NCBI GenBank assembly: GCA_949152475.1 | Contig: OX424555.1 | Span: 94,645,515-94,709,514 of the forward strand | Length of the DNA stretch: 64,000 bases | Reading direction: 5' to 3' | Source of the DNA: Terebella lapidaria | Taxonomy: Eukaryota > Annelida > Polychaeta > Terebellida > Terebellidae | Shown: positions 46,692-57,711 of the stretch, piece by piece | Numbering within the stretch: position 1 is the first letter of the stretch | How the letters are laid out: each line of letters opens with the position of its first letter | Position numbers and translations under genes: made by a program | Notes under the pieces: generated by a model | The model's input: the letters and a program-made list of their open reading frames with translations, nothing else | The model's database searches: none | Told to the model about the DNA's origin: nothing

Positions 46692-47185
46692 TTCACCGGA
46701 AGTTTACAAATTGTGTTTACTTCATATAGTGTACTAGAATTCAGAAATAATGTGGAACACGTTTTCGCGCTGCTCTTGTGCAAACACCTGGTAACGTCAT
46801 AACTGGTGTATGCCTATATATAGGTACCTCAGTAAGTGGGCCTAAAATAACTACAATGCATCCGTGATTGTCAATACATCGGTGATGGAAATTGATGAAC
46901 TTGCAGCTCGGTCGCTTTGTAACATTTTGTAGCCTATCCATGAGCTAGATCTACTCCGTGCATGAAGCCTACAAGTTGCTTGAAACAATTTTAGATGTCT
47001 GTTTGTTTCCTAGGTCGTGTACAAAAAAAGGTTTATTGTGAACCAAATGTTTGTCAGACTGACATGTGCATGGACACAATCTCATTTACATCACATTTGT
47101 CAAATGGTACCCTGTCCCAAATTACGATGCCGAAATTAAAATCTCATTTATTTATCATAACAAGTATAAGTCGCGCCCGCGACAA
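46692..47185. other. EEF2KMT upstream region
   Basis: The immediate 5' flank has ACCGGAAG (ETS-type site) about 5 bp from the start codon, typical of housekeeping promoters. Nothing else was recognised. Confidence 0.45.
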
Positions 47186-49376
47186 TTGGGCGGGTTGCAT
47201 CGAGGAGGGCTGTTAGTGGAAGGAATTGGCATTGTTCTCATGTATTATCAAGTTCGGAGTCCTGCCACGACTTGAAAAATAGGTCAAGGTCACCCATCAT
47301 CGAACTTGTCCGAGATCTGCTCATGATGCATCTCCGGTATGATTTTGGCGGTATTTCGTTAAAAACTTTGTAAGTTATCGTGTTCACAAGACACAAAGTC
47401 CTGTTTTCATGTATTGTCAACTTCGAAGTCCTGCCACGACCTGAAAAATAGGTCAAGGTCACCCATCATCGAACTTGTCCGAGATCTGCTCATGATGCAC
47501 CTCTGGTATGATTTTGGCGGTATTTCGTTAAAAATTTTGTAAGTTATCGCGTTCACAAGGTACAAAGTCCTCTTTTCATGTATTGTCAAGTTCGAAGTCC
47601 TGCCACGACCTGAAAAATAGGTCAAGGTCACCCATCATCGAACTTGTCCGAGATCTGTTCATGATGCACCTCTGGTATGATTTTGGCGGTATTTCGTTAA
47701 AAACTTTGTAAGTTATCGCGTTCACAAGGTACAAAGTCCTGTTTTCATGTATTGTCAAGTTCGAAGTCCTGCAACGACCTGAAAAATAGGTCAAGGTCAC
47801 CCATCATCGAACTTGTCCGAGATCTGCTCATGATGCACCTCTGGTATGATTTTGGCGGTATTTCGTTAAAAATTTTGCAAGTTATCGCGTTCACAAGGTA
47901 CAAAGTCCTGTTTTCATGTATTGTCAAGTTCGAAGTCCTGCCACGACCTGAAAAATAGGTCAAGGTCACCCATCATCGAACTTGTCCGAGATCTGTTCAT
48001 GATGCACCTCTGGTATGATTTTGGCGGTATTTCGTTAAAAACTTTGTAAGTTATCGCGTTCACAAGGTACAAAGTCCTGTTTTCATGTATTGTCAAGTTC
48101 GAAGTCCTGCCACGACCTGAAAAATAGGTCAAGGTCACCCATCATCGAACTTGTCCGAGATCTGCTCATGATGCACCTCTGGTATGATTTTGGCAGTATT
48201 TCGTTAAAAACTTTGTAAGTTATCGCGTTCACAAGGTACAAAGTCCTGTTTTCATGTATTGTCAAGTTCGAAGTCCTGCCACGACCTGAAAAATAGGTCA
48301 AGGTCACCCATCATCGAACTTGTCCGAGATCTGCTCATGATGCACCTCTGGTATGATTTTGGCGGTATTTCGTTAAAAATTTTGTAAGTTATCGCGTTCA
48401 CAAGGTACAAAGTCCTGTTTTCATGTATTGTCAAGTTCGAAGTCCTGCCACGACCTGAAAAATAGGTCAAGGTCACCCATCATCGAACTTGTCCGAGATC
48501 TGTTCATGATGCACCTCTGGTATGATTTTGGCGGTATTTCGTTAAAAACTTTGTAAGTTATCGCGTTCACAAGGTACAAAGTCCTGTTTTCATGTATTGT
48601 CAAGTTCGAAGTCCTGCAACGACCTGAAAAATAGGTCAAGGTCACCCATCATCGAACTTGTCCGAGATCTGCTCATGATGCACCTCTGGTATGATTTTGG
48701 CGGTATTTCGTTAAAAATTTTGCAAGTTATCGCGTTCACAAGGTACAAAGTCCTGTTTTCATGTATTGTCAAGTTCGAAGTCCTGCCACGACCTGAAAAA
48801 TAGGTCAAGGTCACCCATCATCGAACTTGTCCGAGATCTGTTCATGATGCACCTCTGGTATGATTTTGGCGGTATTTCGTTAAAAACTTTGTAAGTTATC
48901 GCGTTCACAAGGTACAAAGTCCTGTTTTCATGTATTGTCAAGTTCGAAGTCCTGCCACGACCTGAAAAATAGGTCAAGGTCACCCATCATCGAACTTGTC
49001 CGAGATCTGCTCATGATGCACCTCTGGTATGATTTTGGCAGTATTTCGTTAAAAACTTTGTAAGTTATCGCGTTCACAAGGTACAAAGTCCTGTTTTCAT
49101 GTATTGTCAAGTTCGAAGTCCTGCCACGACCTGAAAAATAGGTCAAGGTCACCCATCATCGAACTTGTCCGAGATCTGCTCATGATGCACCTCTGGTATG
49201 ATTTTGGCGGTATTTCGTTAAAAACTTTGTAAGTTATCGCGTTCACAAGAAATTGTTGACGGACGGACGGCCGGACAGACGGACGGACGGACGGACGGAC
49301 GGACGGACGGACGGCTAGACAGACAGACGGACACGCCAATCTAATAGGCGGGTTGGTTGCACGCAACCCGCCCAAA
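47186..49376. mobile_element. pearl/Helentron-like element: 12 x 169-bp array, (GACG)n, 3' hairpin
   Basis: The left end TTGGGCGGGTTGCATCG is mirrored by the right-end hairpin GGCGGGTTGGTTGCACGCAACCCGCCC. Between them are twelve 169-bp units, a GACGGACGGACG microsatellite (49257-49330) and a short spacer. Bivalve 'pearl' elements are described with about 160-bp core repeats and an ACGG-type microsatellite and are thought to be Helitron-related. No Rep/helicase is encoded, so it is non-autonomous. Confidence 0.75.
47236..49249. repeat. 169-bp tandem repeat, 12 copies, with 845-bp higher-order period
   Basis: GGTCAAGGTCACCCATCATC recurs every 169 bp from 47283 to 49142. Variant positions repeat every five units: for example CTGCAACGACC at about 47770 and 48615, and GGCAGTATTTCG at 48192 and 49037. 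Repeated 74-codon frames on the minus strand are by-products of the array. Confidence 0.93.
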
Positions 49377-50135
49377 AATGAAAAATTGATGGGTGGAAAT
49401 GACCTGAAAACCCCGCCTTATACCCCGTTCTTTTATACTAATATAATATCCCAATTAAACACAACCCGCCAGTAATTGTTAAATTCACATCTATTTTAAT
49501 TGGTTCATCAGTAGGCCTAAAACATGTCACACCAAATACAAAACATCATTTGAGTTTACGATATGATTTATATGCGGCTTGATTGAGCCTGCCTATGAAC
49601 CTGCCCTGAAGGGTATATGTTTTCAATCGAGATAATAGGCTTAAGGATGCAACAGTTATTAATGATGTAAATGGACTTACCTTTAAACAATACACCAGTC
49701 ATGTTTTCATGTCTACGTACGTGTAAGAGGTCACGCTTCGGCTGTATGTTTGGTGTGGTAGCCATGTGCACGATGACAATATAGGCATAGTGCCCATGTT
49801 ATAAGATGTTTCCTTACGTGATATAAGATATTTCCAAACGTTACATGTTTGTGATACATGTAGCGTGGCGTCGTAAATAAACAAGTAGGGGGCTTGTCGA
49901 TTACTGCATAACAGTTCCTAAATTATGTATCGGTCCACTTCTTCATTAAACCGTATCGACAATCAAGCGTGAAATCCAATCTGCGTCACAAACACCTGCT
50001 ATTAGACTGTGGTGCGAGGTCATATTCCACAGAGTATCTGCCGGCCGTGGACTGGACACACCAAAACCACGGGATAGAGCGACTGGAGCCGAGAAACTAT
50101 ACAGTGTAGTGTCCAGTAGATCAAGTGTCGGAACC
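49377..50135. other. intergenic DNA and probable promoter/5' UTR of the secreted-protein gene
   Basis: No coding exon was found. Sequence immediately before 50136 would hold the 5' UTR and promoter, but no TATA box at a convincing distance was seen. Confidence 0.4.
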
Positions 50136-53100
50136 ATGGATAAAAGCCTGCTACTGCTACTCTTGATATGGTCGCTCAAACAAGCGGGAGCACTTGTCCA
50201 CAGAGGTAAGAATGTTAAATTTTAGCAAAGGCAATCATAATTTATTCCACAGATTCTTCCAAGATAATTTATCATGAATAGCCTATGATTTATCATGAAT
50301 AGCCTATGATTTATCATGAATAGCCTATGATTTAGCCTATGATTTATACACACATAATTACTTCCATAATAACATAGATATATAATGGCAATAACAAGTT
50401 GTACAAACTTTGCCGAAATTTTATTTCTGGGTTGGGCGGCTTTGGGCCAACGAACGGCTGTACCAGCGGGCCAGCGTCAGGCTGCAAGGTGCCGTAACGT
50501 TGGCAAAGGGTTAACATTAGATGTCAGCAAGTGGTTGGTCCAGCATAAAGCCAATATGTATTCTTTTTTATGTTGGGCTAACGTTGGGACCCAATGATGG
50601 CCCAGTATTATAGCCACAAATTTGGGTCAATGTATGTTTGCAGTGATAATTTTATTATTTACATAAATAATTCACCACATATTTGAGGGTGCACAAAGGC
50701 ACAAAATCATTACAATTTACGGACTCATCCCTCACCAATTATGAGAATGAGTAATTACCAAAATACCAAATGCAACATGGCAGCCATTTTGGTCATTTAG
50801 ATGGCCCAACTTTTGTAAAATGTGTAGATCACCCTGGAACAATTCTTGGAGTGGACGTGCGTTGGCCAACACTGTATGAATGTCTGGGAGCAACACTGAG
50901 CGCTGTAGTATTACACAAATTGACACAACATTGTACCAATTAACAGCCAACTTTAAAAGTTGGTATCTTACACATGCTGCATGGCCAAACACGCACCAAT
51001 GTAACGTTGTGAGACACATTGCAATATTACAATCGTTGACCCAACAGTGTGTATGACGACGTCTTGAAGCCAAATATTGAACGTAGCACTATATGTTGAT
51101 CCCTCGTTGGGCCAACGTATTGGATTTAACACTGAACGTTGCTATATCGCACACGATGGTCCGACATTGTAGCAATATAATGTTGATACCAACATTGACT
51201 CATTATAGAAAGCAGTACATCTCGGCCTAACGTTGCTCCAACACCATGGGGTCAACCCTCGGAGACCATTGCCAATGGTTGGCCCAACCAAGTTCTGCTA
51301 TATACTAGTACGTGTTAGTGCATGGTTGGGGCAGTTTCCTTTGTTGTTGGCAGGTTACTATTGAACAGAGTTACCGCCAGGTTACTATTTTTGCAAATAG
51401 GAACCCCTGCACTAAGTCAGATAATGCACGCAGACGCGTGTCTCTCGCAAAATAGTGGCCTCGTGCCCTTCGGGCACTCGGTCACTATTAGCGAGAGACC
51501 CTCGTCTTTGTGCATTATCCTATACATAGCAGCGAAATCGCCTCCTGCTGAAATTGGATTTCACAACATAAATATGTATAGGATAATGCACAAAGACGAG
51601 GGTCTCTCGTTAATAGTGACCGAGTGCCCGAAGGGCACGAGGCCACTATTTGCGAGAGACCCGCGTCTGCGTGCATTATCTGACTTAGTGCATATGGAGC
51701 GTTTTTAGGGTCAATATTCATTGACATGCAATGTAGATTTTCTTGTTGTGAATGAGTGTTTCAACCGCGAAATTCTTTATTCCACATTGCTGTTTCTAAA
51801 CTTTCTGTGTCGAATTTACATATTCTTACTGCATAGTTCTAACTTCCATCTCCTTGCTGCTTACTTCCAAGTTCTCACTGGTACTTTCTCAATGCTTAAT
51901 TCATCATGTCAAATTCTAACACCTTTGTCCATGCAAACTATCAAAAACAAATCGCATCTGGCACAATGCATATGGAACTTAGCGCATTGCATTTAGAATA
52001 TAGCATATCGCATGATGAACAACGCACAAAGAATGAAGCACTCGGCGGTTAGCGCCGCCTGTCGTCATAATGATGCAGTAGTAATTGTTGTGGACAAAAT
52101 TACTACTGCAACATTATGACGACAGGAGGCTCTGGCCGCACGTAGCCACATGATGTATGAGAAACTAAGACCTCCTTTATCATTGGCGCGACCAACAGGT
52201 GCCACACTCATGCAGCTGAGCACAGACCCCAATGAATTCCCGCACCCTGCCCTGTAAATAAACGAATAGTGAGTCTAGTGAGAGATGATTAATATGAGCC
52301 TATTAATAAGATTTCTATGCTCATTAAAATCAAATTTCGATGTGACGTCATGAACACTCATTATAATATAATACACTGTTGCGAATTAAGTGCAATTATC
52401 ATGACATAGGCCTAAAATTAACATACACAAAATGGTCATTACTTGAGAACGGACAGTGATAATTGAGATGTGAAAAAAAATTCTCAGGAAACTGATGGCT
52501 ATCTCTTTCAAGGCTAAATATGGTGATCTCTCCAATCATAATTTCTTCATACCGTTAATTTGGCACGATTCCAACTTGTGACAGTACAGTAGATACACTA
52601 GTACTGCGCTACGGTAGTTGTATTGGATTTAACATATAGATCTTATTTACCTGTTTGCCAAATAAAGAGACAACGTAGCACCAAGGGTGCCGCAGCTTAC
52701 CGGCAGATCATGAGAATTACACAGTGTATTGATTTTCCCAAAAACAAATTGTTACTCTGATCTTCAAACCTATTGTCAAAACATGCTCTTATTACACATC
52801 TAACTGATACTGAACCGTAACGTGCACGGTTCAACGAATCCGATATTGTCGTGTGTCACCAAACAATATCAGCCCACCCGGTCCGATATGTGCCCTGCTG
52901 GTCCGATATGAGTACGCAATGACGTTTTTATAGTAAATTGAATAACAGACCGATGCTGCGTCATACGCTCCTAGCATGCACAGTGACTTGGTAACACCAA
53001 ATTAGAATATTTTTCTTCCGAACACTTGACTGAAAGATGTAATGTCATATTGAACAGATTTCCCAACTATTCAATCTAATGGTTTCTAGTCCATTGACTG

Positions 53101-56100
53101 GTAGATAAATTTAGATATGATGTGTAGTGTAATAAGCAAATTAATACATGGTTAACTTCATAACAGACCGGTTATCGGGACCGTGTCATAACAGACCTCG
53201 CTGCCGCTCGGTCCGTTATTTGCCACTTGGTCCCGATAACCGGTCCGTTATGAAATTAACAATGTATTAATAGGTACGTAAATGTTGCCAAACACACATT
53301 TCCTGTATGGAATATAATACGAAATCAAGTTACATCAAGTTTCTTTCGTTAATGACATTATTCACAGACCGTCGATTTAAAGGCAACAAAACTTATACAC
53401 ATCACAAAGGTACTACATAGAGATTTTGAGGAGAATTGTCTGAATAGTTTTTGGAGAAAATGGCAGCCAAAGACAAAAATCATCGTTTCTTTTGACAAAG
53501 TAACGTCGTTTTGACCTTTCAAAGTCATTCAAAATCAAATTCAAGGTCATCATTCAAACTGCAATATATGATTTCCCATTTGAATGTGCCAATACTACGC
53601 TGTATCTTGAAAAGTTCTAGGAGTTTACCCCCGCAAAGCTCCCATTATGAAAGAAAAATTGGGTGAAATTTTCCCCAAAATTTTCCCAAAAAAGTCCCAA
53701 AAATTTTTCAATGGCAAATAAAAAAAAAGTTTTTGCTGGAAATGGCTCAGAACGAATAGTGGCTCGATTTGGGACAAAAAATCAAAATGGCTGCCACACG
53801 CAGACCGGCGATTCAAGGACAATGAAACTTGCCATTGATGTACATGAGGGAGATGTCTTGAAACAAAAATCGCAAACAGATCAGACAGTTTTCGAGAAAA
53901 AGGCCATCAAAGTCCAAAATTAGCCACTTTTCATAAAAAAATGGCCGCCAAATCGGCAAAAACGATTGAATAATAATAAAAAAAAAAACGAAAACAAAAC
54001 ATCTCAGCGTATTAACCCAAGGAATGTTTTAGTAAATTTTCAGAAAAAAACTTCATCAAGGCCCCAAAAAGTTATTTGCCGGACGGACGACGGACGAACG
54101 TACCAATTTTTTAGGTTAAAGGGCTTTCACCATGTTAAATTTCCTCTCTCGTGTGAGCCCCTTATCCCCAAATTAATCCCCAAAATACACGTCTGCTCAT
54201 AAAAAGTGGATTGGGCTATTTTCAGCTTTTCAAGCCCCTAAACCAGAGAGTGTAGACGGACGACGGACGAAAAACCACGCCAATAGCTTATCGGGCCATG
54301 GGTTGGTAAGCTAAAAATACTGCACCGGACCAGCGGTCCATCAAACCAAGGTCTTTCCTTCATCCGGGAGTCTTCAGTTTCTCATTCACAATGTGGCCAC
54401 TCGACCCGCAGCGCTGTCTGTCGTCATAATAGTGCAGTAGTAATTTTGGCACATGAAATGCTTCATTCGTTATGCTTTGTTCTTCGTGCGATGTGCTTTA
54501 TTCTAAATGAAATGTGCTAAGCTTCATATGCATTATGCCAGATGCGATTTGTTTTTGATAGTTTGCACGGACAAAGGTGTTAGAATGTGACATGATGAAT
54601 TAAGCATTGAAAAAGTACCAATGAGAACTTGGAAGTAAGCAGAAAGGAGATGGAAGTTAGAACTATGCAGTAAGAATATGTAAATTCGACACAGAAAGTT
54701 TAGAAACAGCAATGTGGAATAAAGAGTTTTGCGGTTGAAACAATCATTCACAACAAGAAAATCTACAATGCATGTCAATGAATATTGACCCTAAAAACGC
54801 TCCATAAGTGCAGGGGTTCCTATTTGCAGAAATAGTAACCTGGCGGTAACTCTGTTCAATAGTAACCTGCCAACAACAATTTTAATTTGGGCGTGCATAT
54901 TCATATAGATTCATATTTTCTGGTGGTAGTCATTGCTTTATAAATCTCGTTACCAAAACTCAGTTTCCGTCTAAATGAAGCAAAATTGATCGATGGCCAC
55001 ATTACAGTAAAATGGTATCACTGGGCGACTTTGCAAATTCATTAAAAGCGATTGTAGATTGTAGGCTACGGCATAATGTTAACTCTGAGGAAGTTGTCGT
55101 TGAAAGGGAAAGTTACTCTCAGCAATCGATTCATTAGCAACAGCACTTCCAACATACCCAGTGAAAAGTCTGGACAGTTCCTATTTTTTGGACGGTGAAT
55201 CACATAAAATTGTTAGCAGTAAAACCGTCATTCATGAGAAATAACACAGTGGATTGATTAATAAATTCAAACTGCACATTGAAAGCATGTAACAGATTTC
55301 TTTCAGGCGTATATGTTCAAAATGTTTAGCATGTGACAAATTACTAACTACCATGCTGGTAAGGTCGAATAAGATTTTTAAAAACAATTATACAAACTGT
55401 TTATTTGGTCTTATGGTCCACAATATTGCAAGTGGCCTACACCACGATTACAAGAATACCACAAATTGAATTTGTCAGATTGTTTCGATGTAACAGAAAG
55501 TGTGTTGTAAGTTGTCCTCGTTGGAAGTGTAACAATCAGGAAATCGTACTTCTTGTACATTGTCCACTCGTCTAATCTGGGTCATTTTGGCAAAATGTAT
55601 CTCTGTATGAGACTCACTATATGTAAACAGTTCTTGCACAGAATAAAAACATGGCAATGTCGCCATGTACAGTTTAATACAATTTACTTCGACTGCAATA
55701 AGTATGTGTTTGTGATCCCAATGAAAAATAAATAAGAAAGGTTGGATAACGTTCTATGATTCCATCAACAGCTGATCAAGGGTGTTTTTCTGACTGTTAT
55801 ATATTTGCCTAAAATTGGATACATCGATGTCTACATTATATCTTCCAGCGATTCCTATAGCAGACACACGTCTAGAAATCGATATCGACTGTCCACACCC
55901 TGGATTTTTTCCTGACAGCCCTCTCCAGGTAATAACCGTAAATATGTGGATTTGTGGCTGCTACACAAGTATTGACACCACAGTTATAGCACACAGTTGT
56001 TGTTGCACTTATAAGACGATCGGCGACGTACACTGGGGTATACCTGTTTATCTTGGGATCTTCGAACTTTACATATACAGATATAGGCCCCTACAAACGT

Positions 56101-57676
56101 ACATGTAGCCTGTATGTTCCTAGTGTCGTATCTCAAGTCTCTTTTCTCCAACTTCGTAATAAAACTACATCTATACCAGGAATTGTCTGTTTACGCCTTA
56201 CATGTAAATTTTACGCCAGACATCGTGTGGCGGCTTCGTGCAGCTGACACTGATGAACAGCGGTGATGAGAACCTGCAGACTCCGGTTACCGTTGCGTCG
56301 TTCTGGGGCAAGCGTTGTCACACAAACATCACTGCAGCAGACCTCGCCTCCGGGAACATCGTGCAGACCGACCGCGTACAACGTGAGTGACGTCACAACC
56401 TTGTAATGCGTGAACTCTCAATTACACTGGATTTATAGTTCGTTTAAGGTGCGCTATGAGCACATTAGTGAGCTATGGTATATTTGAGTTGGTGCTAGGG
56501 GCCTATCTAGCCAATGAGGGGGGTTAGATCACCATAGTGAAAGTCGAATACCGCACCTTACTCTATAGTTCACCGTCATGACCGTGTGAGACTGAAGTTT
56601 GATATTTTATCAGTTCTACGTGACATTTTATGATGTACAAACTGAATGTTTCAGAAATGATGTATCTCACACATGCATGTATCATCGACGATGTTACTTA
56701 TTTGACACATTTTTTCAGAGATAAATACCCTGAACATGTTAGAAATGGTAACCTTGACTGACATTGAGCAGGCAGTGGCGGGATCTTTGCCCAGTGACTT
56801 CCAGTGTTTGCCAGGTAAAAATAATCCATAGACACTTTCTTGATTACGACTGCAAATGATTTGTGATAATTACACATGATACATGTAGGTCTACATATAG
56901 GCTCTATCAAAATCAAAGGCTAATTTAATTTCACTTGGACAGTATGGATTGTAACGTGTCGTAACCATGTTGATAGATAGATCTAAACTTACGCCTACAT
57001 AATACTATACGTCAGGTTGTATGATGGGTGCCTTGAGGGAGAGTGGCGGTAATGGGGATTGGCAGGTGACGGTCTCTGGAGAGTTCGCCTGGAATGACAC
57101 GATCTGTGGCACAGACGGTAAGCCGGGCAATAAAAGGAATGACACCACCAAGTCGGGCAATAACTGTAACTAAAAACGGTAAACCAGGCAATAAAAGTAA
57201 TGACACGGCCAAGTCGGGCAATAACTGTAACTAAAAACGATAAACCAGGCAATAAAAGTAATGACAACGCCAAGCCGAGCAATATACTGTAACTAAAACC
57301 GGTAAACCAGAATACACAATATATAACAGTTATAACACTGGTAAGCCTGGTATTAATAGTATTACCGCCGTTAAGTCTGACATCAACAGTATTCACCAGT
57401 AAGCCGGGCAATAGCAGTAATAACACCAGTAAGCCGGGCAATAACAGCACTAACACAGTCATACAAATATTCACTGATGTGTTTTACTGATATTCTTTTG
57501 TCTCCTACAGCCGATTACTCGATAGACGTACAACCAGCAGGAGCTCCTCATCCAACTGTTGAACTCGTGCAAGAGTTCCTCAGCGACGGAACACCGTACT
57601 ACTACTTCGAATTGTGGAATATACTCAATAGTGTGAGTATAGTAAAAACGAATGTACAATGTGTATTCAATCAATG

Positions 57677-57711
<35 letters not shown>

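Larger units (their letters stand above)
51341..54879. mobile_element. 3.5-kb element with ~485-bp inverted arms
   Basis: The left arm (51341-52140) and right arm (54395-54879) are inverted copies. Shared blocks include GGCAGGTTACTATTGAACAG, the GCGTTTTTAGGGTCAATATTC block, TGTCGAATTTACATATTCTT and CTGTCGTCATAATGATGCAG. The left arm is longer because it holds a 277-bp fold-back MITE (51412-51688) and an extra small palindrome (52063-52130). The 2.25 kb between the arms holds a further hairpin (53140-53271) and a Helentron-like segment, but no transposase. It lies within intron 1 of the secreted-protein gene. Confidence 0.8.

Noticed and set aside
47236-49249. CRISPR-like array
   Set aside because: The units are 169 bp and nearly identical throughout, with no repeat/spacer alternation, and the DNA is from an animal.
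47238-49375. Twelve repeated 74-codon minus-strand frames
   Set aside because: They follow the 169-bp DNA repeat exactly. 169 is not a multiple of three, so they cannot form one repeat protein, and no splice or start context supports them.
57000-57471. Minus-strand leucine-rich frame with apparent membrane segments near 57.0-57.5 kb
   Set aside because: It is the antisense of the intron 5 minisatellite and adjacent exons of the secreted-protein gene; its hydrophobic repeats mirror the repeat unit.
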